Positions 12,932 through 24,061 of a stretch of 64,000 nucleotides of DNA are shown piece after piece. This DNA is from Exophiala sp. HKRS030 (Eukaryota; Ascomycota; Eurotiomycetes; Chaetothyriales; Herpotrichiellaceae), in assembly GCA_023897205.1 (NCBI GenBank), contig JAHWDD010000002.1, forward strand, positions 5,332,001 through 5,396,000, given 5' to 3'. Numbering within the stretch: position 1 is the first letter of the stretch; each line of letters opens with the position of its first letter. The position numbers and the translations under genes are program-made. A model generated the notes under the pieces. That model saw nothing but the letters and a program-made list of their open reading frames with translations. It had not been told where the DNA came from and did not search any database.

Positions 12932-13475
12932 ATGGACCGATCAAATCCACACTCGGAAAGCAGGGATCGTCAATTAACTTAACACTATGAAAAAGGGGGT
13001 CCATGTGCGAGAATCAAATGCCATTGAAGTTGTCCTCTCTTTCAGCGCTCGAGAAATTGGTGAATTCCTACCGTCAAACAGTAATGGCACGAAGTCCGTA
13101 GCAGAAATGAAGGTCGAGAGTATGATTGTCAACTCATCGCGATAACCTCTGAGGTTTTCGAGGACATGGGAGAGAATAGGTGGTAGTTCCACGCAGTGCA
13201 TCATCTAGATAGGTTGTAGCTACGTGCATGTGACTAATTAGCATCTGCGCACGCGGGGTTTCGAGAACTAACCTTGTGCGGATACGAGAAGAGCTTTTTG
13301 TGCAATTCTACACCCCTTGCGCAAGCAACCTAGGTTGGCGCGAGAGTATCGGTTTCTAGTCTTCTCACAACCATGTGTCCTTATCGCTCATGTGACTTGT
13401 TGCAAGAAGAACGCATGTTCCCACCCACGATACGTGGATAAGACACTTTGAATGATCAAACATGACTGCTAAGTT
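12932..13475. other. Intergenic between PLC-like and HET genes
   Basis: No gene. Probably the PLC-like 3' end and the HET promoter. No motif claimed. Confidence 0.5.
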
Positions 13476-15659
13476 ATGAATATGACGGAAGACGGCCGTT
13501 TCGCCTGCGGCGAAGTTAACCGCACGGCAGCTCAGCTTCTACCTGAGATCGCAGGTCAAAGGTATAGATATCGTCCATTACGAGACCACAAAATCAGGTT
13601 GCTCCGGCTGAAGATGGACACCACTTATCTGTGCTGTACCATACAAGACTCCAAAAGCTATGCGGGCAATTTCACTGCATTGAGCTATCCGTGGGGAACC
13701 GGTGTGCCGTCAGAAGACCACAAGATTGTCATTGAAGGTGAAGGATCGCTGCGCTTGACCTGGAACCTTTACTCTGCTTTACTGCAGCTCAGGGCATCTT
13801 CCATCGAGCCAAAAATCTTCTGGATAGACCAGATCAGCATCAATCAACGAAGTCCACGCGAGAGGTCTTCACAGGTGCGACATATGGGCGAAATATACAG
13901 AGGTGCATCCCAGGTCGTTACTTGGCTTGGTGAGAAAACCCCGCCCGAATCTGTGCAGTCATTCTTGAGAGTCGCTTCATCCATGGCTGCAAGAGCCAAC
14001 CTCCTCAACGGTGGGTCAAACAAAAGTGCAGAATTGGGCAACGAATGTCCCCCAGACGCATTGGATATCGGCAATCTGGGGATGGAGGACGCCTTGGACG
14101 AGCAGAGCTTGCGCACGTGTGAAGATGTGATCTATGGACAAAGTGGTTGGAGCTCTCGTCTTTGGATGCTGCAAGAGAATTTGCTGAACAAGAACATCAA
14201 ATATTTGTGGGGCAATGCTTTGATCGAGCGACAGCAAATCCATGCTCTTCCATTGTGTCAAGCCAGCGGGCTTCTCTCATCTCCGCAGGGATTCCATGTC
14301 AACAGCTACGGACATGCCATGAAACTGGTGAAACGATGGCGGCAAATCCATTCGAACGGGAATTCTTGGTCAATAACAAGGCTTGTCAACGATTTTGGAT
14401 CTCAAATGAATGTATCGGATGATCGTGATAGGATTTATGCTCTTCTTGGATTGTGTGAGAAAACATGGAACATAATTCCTAAATATGAAGATGATCTTCT
14501 GCAGGTATATATCGATTTCGTCAAGGCGACGATCCGACATACAGGCAACTTGGACGTGTTTGACACGATCTGCCAGAAAGCTCCAGGCGTGGACTGCTTC
14601 ATGTCACGGCCCACGAAGTTCGGGACAAAGAGTTGGCCAACGTGGGTTCCAGTCTTTACAAACCACGCGCCTAGCCCAATCCAAGGTCGAGTAACTGGCT
14701 CACTGTTGGCGAAAATGAGGTCTCTTCGTGTCTCAGGTAGCGTGCGTGAGGGGTTGGGTCTCAGAGGACTCCAGATTGCAAAGATCGAATCCGTGGTAGC
14801 ATACTTCCCGGATGAATGTGCGATTCAAGATACGATGATCCACAAAAACCTGATTCGCCTTTGCAACATACTCTCCAATGCTCGACGCGCGCTCATCAAG
14901 GCGGGTATACCTGATGTTGAGTCCCAGATGTGCTATATGATGACTGGCAGTGGCTGCTCGCTCGATCCAGACATGTGCGACCAGGAGTGGGATCAGATGG
15001 CGGGAACCGCATTTATTACAACTTTGTCAGCCTTGCGAAACATTCTGGAAGAAAATGCCTGGCAGGATCAGCTCTCTGAGATACAAATTCCGAAACACAA
15101 TGAAAGATTTGCCAACTTGGTGATGGCTAATTCAAGTACAAAGAATCGCACAATCTGCCTAACCACGGAGAGCAATGTAGTGCTGGCTCCACGAGCTACT
15201 GCTCCCGGAGATATTCTAGTGGCTCTTTTCGGTGGTCGATCTCTCTTTGTGATACGTCGTCTTCAAGACCACTATCAACTGTTGGGCCCGGCTTTCACTT
15301 CCTCTCTCATGCGCGGCGAGGTGCTCAACGACCAGAAATGGATGGAACAAGTACGTCAAGTTCTAGTCCAAACTCTCAAAGGTGAATCCAAGATACCGGA
15401 TAAAGGAGGATTGTTGAGAACTAGAATCAAACTTTGCTTGAACCGGGTCCAGCGAGGTGTGGGAGACGAGTTTCACTTACTTGGGAGTGATCAACAAAAT
15501 GCGGTCTTGGTCCAAGCTCTACGCCGCGGATGCGAGGAGCACTTTGACGCAAGGGAGTTTTCAGAAGAGTGGTGGGGCATTATGGCTATTCTGAGGGAGG
15601 CCCGAAGCATACCAACTCCATCCTGGGAAGCACGATCTGAGGAGTTCAGCCTTGTCTGA
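13476..15659 (+). CDS. Heterokaryon incompatibility (HET) domain protein
   Basis: Single exon of 727 aa. The HET domain (about residues 65-160, with a tail to 230) is clear: FTALSYPWG is the first HET block (usual YxALSYxWG), IFWIDQISINQ the second, and RSSQVRHMGEIYRGASQVV plus WLGE the third. WSSRLWMLQEN follows, the usual (R/G)W..R.W..QE block. HET domains are remotely TIR-like and trigger cell death when incompatible fungal strains fuse. The C-terminal 450 residues are typical of the many unassigned HET-protein tails (NDDRDRIYALLGL after the domain is a common family motif). No frame break and no introns. Such genes are multicopy and fast-evolving in Pezizomycotina, so this is accessory content. 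It may act with the PLC-like gene just upstream. Confidence 0.93.
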   Translation: MNMTEDGRFACGEVNRTAAQLLPEIAGQRYRYRPLRDHKIRLLRLKMDTTYLCCTIQDSKSYAGNFTALSYPWGTGVPSEDHKIVIEGEGSLRLTWNLYSALLQLRASSIEPKIFWIDQISINQRSPRERSSQVRHMGEIYRGASQVVTWLGEKTPPESVQSFLRVASSMAARANLLNGGSNKSAELGNECPPDALDIGNLGMEDALDEQSLRTCEDVIYGQSGWSSRLWMLQENLLNKNIKYLWGNALIERQQIHALPLCQASGLLSSPQGFHVNSYGHAMKLVKRWRQIHSNGNSWSITRLVNDFGSQMNVSDDRDRIYALLGLCEKTWNIIPKYEDDLLQVYIDFVKATIRHTGNLDVFDTICQKAPGVDCFMSRPTKFGTKSWPTWVPVFTNHAPSPIQGRVTGSLLAKMRSLRVSGSVREGLGLRGLQIAKIESVVAYFPDECAIQDTMIHKNLIRLCNILSNARRALIKAGIPDVESQMCYMMTGSGCSLDPDMCDQEWDQMAGTAFITTLSALRNILEENAWQDQLSEIQIPKHNERFANLVMANSSTKNRTICLTTESNVVLAPRATAPGDILVALFGGRSLFVIRRLQDHYQLLGPAFTSSLMRGEVLNDQKWMEQVRQVLVQTLKGESKIPDKGGLLRTRIKLCLNRVQRGVGDEFHLLGSDQQNAVLVQALRRGCEEHFDAREFSEEWWGIMAILREARSIPTPSWEARSEEFSLV

Positions 15660-16171
15660 TGTTGGTTTACGTCAAGTGCCAGAGAAGTGGAGGACCACTT
15701 CATGCGAAAGTGACTGAGAGATGTGGAAAGAAGACGATCAATTCTATCGCGGATCAGTGCAATCAGCCGGATATCCTATTACCCAGGCCATTGGCGCTAT
15801 CGTTTTGACTTATACTATGTGTGGAGGTACTTCCAACCTTGGTATTCAATCCCAGAACCAAATCCGAGCCCCGCCGGTTGTTAAGCGGCGATTCAGACGG
15901 CTGAAGAAGCACGGGCTTTTACCAAGGCACTACTCATCTCGTCGAGCGTTAGACATCAGCTTGGCTGGGACCTCCTTATGAGGTATTGTCAGGCGTGTGA
16001 CCATGTTCTACTAAGTCTGGCGTCCGCGGGGCTTCACTCCCATGCCTATAATGACTCAACTTCGCATGAAAAATACAGAAAACGGAGATTTTGACAGCTC
16101 AATCTCACACTGGCATTACTGACTATGTCCTACTCGAAAGCAGCAGCTTGAACCTTCCGGATCTGGCCGGT
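15660..16171. other. Intergenic, HET and GH31 3' flanks
   Basis: Convergent 3' regions. No supported gene. Confidence 0.5.
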
Positions 16172-18250
16172 CTACTCCTTTGTGAAGACTGGCATCGTTT
16201 CGAGAGGCGCGTCAACAGTAATTGGTTTGCCACCCTCATAGACTTGACCATCGACCCCCTTCCACTTGGTACCAGTTTGAGGCAAATATACCTCACGCTT
16301 TGTTTGTCCCGGAGCCAGAATTGGAGCGACTAAGTACTTGGGCCCGTACATGTACTGGTCTTCGATTTTCCAAGACTGTTCGTCTTGCGGGAAGTCGTAG
16401 AACAATGGTCGAATGACTGGATCTCCTGCTTCATGTGCGGTCTTCATCAGACTTCTGGTGTAGTCCCGTAACTCTTCCCTAATGTTCAAGTATTTCTGAC
16501 ATATAGCGTAGATCTCTTCTCCATACGACCAGACTTCGTTGTCGGCGCCTGATCTGATATAACTGTTACCGAGTCGTTGTTGTTTAGGCTCTCGGTCGCC
16601 GTGAAGCCTCATGACTGGACAGTATGTACCCCACTGGAACCATCTAACTAGGAGCTCCCGAAAGGCTGGATCGTTCGGATCACCTCCATGGAAACCACCA
16701 ATATCGGTTGTGAACCAAGCAAATCCGGACAATCCCATATTGAGACCGGCAGCTAACTGATTTCTCAGACTACCCCAGCTGGAAGCGATATCGCCAGACC
16801 AGACAAGAGCGCCATACTTCTGACTTCCAGCCCATGCACATCTTACCAAGCTGACAATCTCCTCCTGCCCAGCCTCTCTCATACCTTCATAGAACGCCTT
16901 GGTATAGTCAGAGGGTAGAAGTTGCCAACGCTTAGATTAGGTCCTGCTTGATACCGATAAATATCAAAGTCATACACTGAATACTCAGGCTCGGCCTCGT
17001 CCAGCCAATATGCTCTGATACCGCGGTCGTGGTAGTTACGCTTCGCGGTTTCCCAGACATATTTTCGCGCTGCTGGATTAGTGGCATCGAAGTGTATAGG
17101 ATAGCCTCTGCCTTCCATGGAGGCTCGAATACCTCGGTCGTGACGCACTAGGAGGCCACGTCGGAGCATTTCTTCATAGTTCTCGGATTCTTTCTGTACC
17201 GTAGGCCAAATTGAAACCATGAGCTCAATATTCAAGCTCTTTAGTTCTGCGATCATGGCGTCTATACACGCGAATTAGCCTTCTAGTTGGTGTTAACAAC
17301 ATGGAGAATAACTTACCTGGATCAGGCCAGTACTCGGGATCAAATCTCCAGTCGCCCTGAGCTGGCCAGTGAAAGTAATCGATAACAATTAAATCGATAG
17401 GCAAATTTCGCTTTTTATATTCTCTTGCTACTGTCAATAGCTCATCTTGTGTCTGGTATCGGAGTTTACACTGCCAGAAACCGAGTCCATATTCTGGCAT
17501 CATAGGGACATGGCCTGTTGCATCTGTATATCCACGAATTATCTCTGCCGGGGTGTCTCCCGCAATGACCCAGTAATCCAAAATGTTGGTAGAGTACGCC
17601 TCAAAAGAGGTCGTCAACTTGCTAAAGACGGCTCTGCCGACACCTGGGTTATTCCAGAGAAATCCATATCCCAAGCTCGACAACGCAAATGGTACTGTGG
17701 CCTGTGAATTCCTTTGAGCCAGTTCTAGGTCTGCACCCTTGAGATTCAGAAATGGTTGCTGGTACTGTCCCATGCCGTAAATACGCTCATCTGGATCTTG
17801 AGATTCAAAACGAGCAGTCAAGTGGTAGTCGGCTGAACCAAGACGAGGCTTCCACTCTCGAGCTTGAATTTTCAGAGAACTGCATTTTGGATCCTGTAGG
17901 TCTAGACGATGTCTGGCATACTCCTCAATCAAGACCTTGCCAGTTTGGACGTCGGAAATAATGATCTTGCCTCGGTTCGAAACTTCGACTTGGATTTTCC
18001 CGTTGGTGATAGAAGCAGATTTTTGTTTGACTACAATATCAGCTTTCAGGGCAGGAGGCTTCTCTGTCAGCGCCCATTCATGCTCAGGGATGGTTGCGAG
18101 TTGAGTGGCTCTAACGCGAACGGCGTTATTTCCCCACGGTTCGATAACGAGTGTCTCGGCATCATAACGAAAGACCAGGCGTCCATCCTCGTTGTTGAAG
18201 CTAGGATCGGGCAAGGTACCGTATTCTTGGAAGGGGAGTTGGCGGGACAT
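16172..18250 (-). CDS. GH31 family alpha-glycosidase (alpha-xylosidase/alpha-glucosidase type), one frame break
   Basis: Retaining alpha-glycoside hydrolase. Exon 1 is 18250-17317, the intron 17316-17262 (GTAAGT...TATAG), exon 2 17261-16172. The start MSRQLPFQEYG at 18250 is preferred over the ATG at 18301, which adds 17 unstructured residues. The N-terminal half has the galactose-mutarotase-like beta-sandwich pattern with GMGQYQQPFLNLKG. The barrel has YGLGFWQCKLRYQTQDEL, the nucleophile block YWLDEAEPEY and the acid/base block VWSGDIASSW, followed by GFAWFTTDIGGFHG. Around 16905 the frame shifts from ...GNFYP to YTKAFYEGM. One more base, for example in the CCC of the coding strand, restores a 674 aa protein. 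No signal peptide, so it is likely intracellular and acts on an imported sugar. It is divergent from an MFS sugar transporter, a natural uptake-hydrolysis pair. Confidence 0.88.
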
Positions 18251-19619
18251 GTTGGAAAGTAGCCTAAGGGTTGCTGTGTCGTGGTTAGCTCGGTGATCCA
18301 AGGTGTCGGTAAGGACTACCCTCCCTTCATGCCTTTCAAGTTATAGTAACCATATAACCCACACCAGATTCGTGTTCACGAGCGCATTCCCTCAATTAGG
18401 CTAAAACAAGTACTGACCTTTACCCCGACATCTGCGTGGGGTTCAGCAACGGACTCGACCTCCTTGTTCCACGTCCTTGGTATAGACCGCGAAAATCCGA
18501 CCATTGTTAAACGAAGAGCCCCAGGAGTAGACTAGTCGGGCTTGGGTGCCGACATCCGACAGCCCCTGGTTTAGTCCACATGTCGACTTGCGAAAGGCTT
18601 TTGACACCCGGATATCCTTTCATACTCCGCACTGCTCCTGCACCTTTTGCTTCTGACGTGGTGGGATTACACACAACGGGATACTCAATGGTGAACGAGA
18701 ACACGGCTAAAAGGGTTAATCGAATCACGTACAGAGAATAGCGTACGGGACATTTCCGCCTTTTGGCCTTTGGTCCAAGCAATAATACGGGTGGACTGAG
18801 GAGATTGTGACTCGATAAGGGATAGGATGTCTGAATAATGGCGACGGCCAAGCAGCCAAGCCTTGGAATGTGCCGTTGCTCAATTGCACCCTGGTAATTC
18901 CATAGCCTGTTTCATGCCGGTTCTCTGGTATTCATTCGACTAATTCCTCGACCTCGGCAAACGCCAGTGATCATGGGTTTGGAGCTTACCAGGATTCTCT
19001 GCTTGGCCACGATCAATTGTTGGGAAACGACTTGCGCTTCTCTGAAGCTTCTTCCGAAAGATACCCTTTTAGCCTGTTAGCAATCATTTCTGGGCATCCC
19101 AGATATCAACAGTTCAGAAAATTTGCAAACACAGTCCTTACTGCTTGTGCTGTAGTTTATATCATGGTATAGGGCATTACTGTAGGACCAGTGACGCTTT
19201 CGCGGGAGACTTGGAGGACGTTGTTGGAAAGTGTGGGGGAGGAAACCGGGGTTTAGCATGAAAGGAGCATGTTTCGCTTGAGGACGGTTATGTCCCTCAT
19301 CCCGGCTATTATCCATACCCGAGCGACATGCGGGCTGAAATAGCCACGAGGTATACCATGGGGAACTCCAGGTCCTGGCATTTAGGCCTAGTCCGCCTGA
19401 TTATAGGCCCACCATTGGTCCAGGGCTCGATGAATTCTACATTCTGCTTCTTGCTTGAGGGTGAAGGGGCAAGACCAAATGTGATCATCTTTGGGCCCAC
19501 ATGCGACGATTGACACCCTGCACATATAAGGGGTGCTCCCCACCCTTGAGGTGTGCATACGTTCATCAAAGCGAGTCCAGATCATTGCGAGCGGACATAT
19601 ATTTTTCACGATCGTGACC
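18251..19619. promoter_or_regulatory. Shared divergent promoter of GH31 and the MFS transporter
   Basis: 1.37 kb between the two start codons. A TATA-like TATAAG lies at 19525-19530, about 90 bp before the transporter ATG. SYGGRG (CreA-type) hexamers occur at 18436, 19233, 19246 and (minus) 19538, but this is no more than chance. No open frame here looks coding. Confidence 0.45.
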
Positions 19620-21369
19620 ATGGCGAACCAAATTGATGAGAAGCTTGCAGAGGTCACTCCAGTTGAAGATGTCAAAGCAAGTCTTCATGCCCTACAAGAG
19701 GCAAAGGAGGCATCGGATGCGGAGCACAGTGCCACTTTCCGACAGGCGATGAGGGAGAATTGGAGGGCTGCGTTATGGTCCGCTGTCATATCTCTTACAA
19801 TCGTCATGGAAGGGTATGATATGGCCCTGATGTCAAACTTCTTCGGTTACCCTACATTTCAACGCAAGTTTGGAGCATATGTGAGGACAACACATCCAGA
19901 AAAACATCATTTCTAAGTGTACTGACTCGTTTTCAGTACCCAGAAAAAGATACGTGGCAGCTCACAGGGGCATGGCAAGTTGGTCTACAAAACGGCACGT
20001 ATGCTTGCGTCATTATCGGCGGATTTATCAACGGATGGGCATCTGCTCGATTTGGCTATCGGCGCACAGTTCGAATTGCCCTCGTATGCATGATCGGCTT
20101 CATATTCATCTCCTTCTTTGCCGTTCGCGTCGAAATGCTCCTTGTTGGCCAGATGCTGTGTGGTCTGACTTGGGGTGTATACGCAACTACAGGTAATGCG
20201 GACTGTCTGAACCTCTTGAGGAAGTTGTGCTGACCATTGATAGGACCCGCGTACGCTTCCGAAGTCTGTCCCTTGGCTCTTCGCGGCTATCTCACTGTGT
20301 ATGTGAATTTGTGTTGGGCTATGGGTCAATTCATTGCTGCTGGAGTGCTCCGAGGGATGCTTCAATACACGACAGAGTGGTCCTGGCGTGTACCGATCGC
20401 TATCCAATGGATGTGGCCTCTTCCCATCATCGTGCTGGTCACCCTGGCACCAGAGTCACCTTGGTGGCTAGCAAAGAAGAATCGCTTCGATGAAGCTGAA
20501 AAAGCATTGATGAGACTCTCGAATCGTACCCAAGATCAATGCAGAGCCACACTTTCGCAAATCCGACACACCATCGAGCTCGAAGCCGAGATCCAATCCA
20601 GTGGCAGTTATCTCGATTGCTTCAGAGGTGTCAATTTGCGACGCACCGAGATCTGCATGGTTGTCTTTGCCGGCCAGCAATTAAGCGGAGCAACCTTTGC
20701 ATACACTCCTACGTACTTTTTCTTACAAGCCGGCATCAGTACGAGGAATGCTTTCAACATCGCAATTGCCAGTACTGGAATGGCCTTCATCGGCACATGT
20801 CTCTCTTGGCTTCTGCTTTCCCGATTTGGCAGGCGAACGCTGTACCTAGGAGGCATCTCCTTCATCACTGCTGCACTCCTTATTGTAGGAATTTGCTCAG
20901 CGGCATCAACAACATCAGGAGCGATGTGGTCTCAAGTGTCTTTTGTCTTGGTGTGGAAGCTTGCATATTCTTTGACTGTCGGACCGATTTGCTATGCGAT
21001 TATATCCGAGACGTCTGCCGTTCGACTTCGCCCGCAGACTGTGGTTATTGCAAGGAATACATACTGCTTAGTCCAGATCGTGGCAGGTGTCCTAAATCCA
21101 TACATGGTAAGCCAGAACTTCCTAAGATGAGGCAACATGAGCTGACACTGTATCAGTTAAATCCAATCGAGTGGAACTGGAAAGGCAAAGCCGGCTTCTT
21201 CTGGGCTGGCACAGCGGCATTTGTAACAGTGTGGTCGTACTTCCGTCTTCCCGAGACCAAAGATCGCACATATGAGGAGCTTGACATGCTCTTCGCGAAG
21301 AAGATCCCTGCTCGCAAGTTCAAGGGTACTCACGTCGATGCATATGCAGATTCACCACATTCTGACTGA
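19620..21369 (+). CDS. MFS sugar transporter (maltose/alpha-glucoside permease type)
   Basis: Plasma-membrane sugar:H+ symporter of the major facilitator superfamily, sugar porter family. Four exons: 19620-19880, 19937-20192, 20244-21106 and 21157-21369, total 1593 nt, 530 aa. Features in order: an acidic N-terminal tail; TM1 region VMEGYDMALMSNFFGYP (the MEGYD pattern is typical of fungal maltose permeases); GLQNGTYACVIIGGFINGWA; TTGPAYASEVCPLALRG (the PAYxSEVxPxxLRG motif); APESPWWLAKKNR (PESPRWL motif); GQQLSGATFAY; SRFGRRTLYLGG; and a C-terminal LPETKDRTYEELDMLF. About 12 membrane spans. All splice sites are GT-AG and the frame is intact. With the divergent GH31 gene it forms a two-gene module for uptake and cleavage of an alpha-linked oligosaccharide. 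The exact sugar is inference. Confidence 0.93.
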
Positions 21370-21854
21370 AAACTCGATAATCAATGGGCCGATTCTGACG
21401 CAATAACGATTGGGTCGTAATGTAGCGAAGCAATGCCATGGGACACTTCGTAACACTTCGCAACCATGATAGTTATGCTCAAAATGCAGTATTAGCTCAG
21501 GGCTATCCTATTACAAGTCAATGAGAGTTCTTTGGCCTAGCAGATTGGTGGATATAGAGCTACGCGTCGGATGTTTAACTAAGGTTTTGAGGCGTTTCGA
21601 CATTGGAGACAATGAGACGACAAGCTGGAATTGCACGTCTTGAACATTCACCACTACGTAGTGTTCCCTTTGCGGTGTAGTGGCTGTCCGTCAAGATCTA
21701 CTGTGCAGCAAAAACGTCTTTGATGCACAAGCGTCTTTTACATCAACCTTCAAATTTGTGTCAAGGACGATGGAATAGATTGACCGGAGGTGCCAGATGC
21801 TCTCAGGATTTCGCAAGAGCCGGTGCACTCGTTCCACAGCCGGAAAGACACGAA
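21370..21854. other. Intergenic
   Basis: No gene. 3' flank of the transporter and 5' flank of the next gene. An in-frame upstream extension of the next gene reaches 21720 but looks non-conserved. Confidence 0.5.
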
Positions 21855-22896
21855 ATGTCGGCATTGACTACACCGTCGAACATATCTCTTCCGGGGTTTC
21901 GCACTACACTTGAGCTCTACCCCTTACTTGTCGAGAAGGTTTACAAGTCTAAAAGCAAGGACGATAGTAAAGCTACGGAGGCCATTAGACGCGACAAATG
22001 GCGTTTTGAAGAACTTCCCGCAACTCTAGCCGCTTTGAAAAATGCCAAAAAGACGGCATTCAAAGCACCAGATGTTGATGACGGTGGTCTAACGAAAGAC
22101 GCGTTAGAGCGGCTTGTTCAGTGGAAAATGTAAGCCAATTCGGTGCCATCCTTGTCTGGAATCACTTCGCCTTTCCAAGATTAAAGCTCCAGATCACGTG
22201 TTTCTTGAACCTTCGCTTGATTGCAAGCTTACTTCTACGCGCAGAACACATGGACATTTTCGTCCATTTCTTCCTGGGATGGTTCGCAAGAACGAAGCGT
22301 CCACAGTTCGAAAACAAACTGCTCTATGCTTCGAAGTATTGGCATCCTCCGATTCATTTCCACCGTCAATATCGACCATCAAACAAGCTCTTGATATTGT
22401 TTGCAAACTGTCAGGTATCGGGCCGGCGACAGGAACGTTGATTCTCAGTGTATTTGATCCCATAGGCATACCGTTCTTTCAAGATGAGATGTTCGCCTGG
22501 TTTTTCCCTGCGCCACAGAATACAAAGCTGAAGTACAACCAAAAGGAGTACATTCAATTGCTGGAAGCCACCAGGCCTGTTCTGCAGCGGCTTGAAATCA
22601 CGGCAGTAGAACTAGAGAAGGTATCATATGTTCTTGGAAATAAGCATCTTCTCGGAGAAGACGAGAGGAAGCAGTTGGAGCAAGCTTTGAGGCGAACAAG
22701 CTTGGTGAACACGACCGAACAAGGGGAAACATCAGCCACACGTCAAAGCCAATTAGAGACTGGTTTGCAGTCCTCGCTCATGGATAAAGCTTCAGGCTCA
22801 AAAAATGTCCGCAGTCAAAATAAACGGCCTGCTGAAAGCATGACTGCAGATTCTTTGGAACCTCCAGGCAAGCGTCGGTCACAACGCAAGAAATAA
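21855..22896 (+). CDS. Conserved fungal protein with helix-hairpin-helix-like motif
   Basis: Two exons, 21855-22129 and 22245-22896 (intron GTAAGC...GCAG, 115 bp), 308 aa. The splice rejoins QWK with ITHGHFRPFLPGMVRKN, which reads smoothly. The centre (about residues 140-165) has KLSGIGPATGTLILSVFDP, the G-h-G-x-A-T shape of a helix-hairpin-helix as in HhH-GPD DNA glycosylases, then FFQDEMFAWFF. The C-terminal 100 residues are Ser/Lys/Gln-rich and end in a basic KRRSQRKK tail that could be a nuclear signal. It lacks the catalytic Lys/Asp block I would need to call a glycosylase. A nuclear, possibly nucleic-acid-binding protein is inference. The ATG at 21855 is chosen because the upstream in-frame residues look random. 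Confidence 0.75.
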
Positions 22897-23039
22897 GCCG
22901 TGAAATGGAATGTCATTTTCATTTTGTCTGATGGACTTAATTTCCTGGACTGGCAACATTCATTCCTATTCATTCAAATCTCATGACATTGACAGAAACC
23001 TCCTGTGGATTCCACTTGTATCAGGCCACGAGACCTTGA

Positions 23040-23312
23040 CTAGTGGTTTTTAAAAGATCCATAACCGGTCTTCAATTCTGCGAGGAGCTGTTTGGGGTAT
23101 TTATCCGTGACTTCGGTTAGAATGCCTTTCGATGAGCAGCCGCTACACCCATATCGAGCTTTTACGAGTGTGCCACATCCTGTACACCAACCTTGGTGGC
23201 CTTTTCGGACGCAAAGCGCTGTGGAACGTGAGGCACAGCCTTTGATGCAGTGATGGCCCCCAGTCGGACCTTTTCTGCCCCCAGCTGCTTGGAAGAATGT
23301 TCTGCTTGGCAT
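23040..23312 (-). CDS. Small Cys/His-rich putative zinc-binding protein (copy A)
   Basis: Single-exon, 90 aa. It carries HHC, then C-x4-H-x3-C-x2-C-x9-C-x2-C, ending in RYGCSGC. Eight or so Cys/His in about 50 residues fit one or two structural zinc sites. The same spacing, C-x4-H-x3-C-x2-C-x9-C-x2-C with an RYGC core, occurs in the 117 aa protein at 26142-26495, so the two are paralogs. Outside the cysteine core they differ. No signal peptide. I do not recognise the family. It sits on the minus strand, with the APH-family kinase gene between it and its paralog. The conserved ligand spacing across two otherwise diverged proteins is the best evidence that this small frame is a real gene. Confidence 0.7.
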   Translation of the reverse strand: MPSRTFFQAAGGRKGPTGGHHCIKGCASRSTALCVRKGHQGWCTGCGTLVKARYGCSGCSSKGILTEVTDKYPKQLLAELKTGYGSFKNH

Positions 23313-24061
23313 ATCAGGTTGTGATGAGCTGGTCTTTTATTTGAAATGTGATCTTTGTTCTGTAGTTTAGGATATTATGCTATGCAAGATTTTTTCACTT
23401 CTTTCGCCAGGGGCAGGCCATCACTGGGGCCTCAACTTGAGATATATGGTGTTTCGGAGGAGAAGAATCATGTTCGAAGCCATTGTCCAATCTCCGGATT
23501 TAGTAACATCCTCAGATTCATAAACAATAGGAACAAGTGCGCGACAAAGCCTTGATATCGCAAAGTCTACTAACAGACTCACGTGAGCCTTGAGCACAAA
23601 GAAGTTATAGTAGCGCTCTCCTTTTCAGAGGATGTGTGACCTCATTCCTCCATAAAAGTATTTGGACCTCACTGCATCGGTGGCCTTGCTCTAGCGTAAT
23701 AGGATAAATTCCGGAGTAGAACCGCATCCATGTCGCGACACATCCTCCACATTTTCCAGGCCAAGGCGGGAGGGTTCATCTCTTGTATCTGTTTGATGCT
23801 ATAACTGGCATACTATGATTTTAAATGGTCGAATGACAGAAAAGATGAGGACAGAGAGATTGCTATTGGGATGTGGTCTGTAATTCCGGGTTCACTCGTA
23901 AGGCCAAAACTTATTGTTTGCTACCGGTTGCATCTGGAATGCCGCGCCATGCAGCATTCCACCCTTGTGGGGCGCCATTTTCTTTGTTCATAGTGCAATA
24001 GTCTCTTGTTGTCCCCTCGAGCTCTACACAGCTCGGAGACCGTGTTTGTTGCATCTATCTC
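23313..24061. other. Intergenic
   Basis: 749 bp between the divergent small zinc protein and the kinase. No supported gene. TAAATTCCGGAGTAG near 23704 is noted but not assigned. Confidence 0.45.

Noticed and set aside
18251..19619. CreA (SYGGRG) sites in the GH31/MFS promoter
   Set aside because: About four hexamers, whereas about five are expected by chance in 1.37 kb on both strands.
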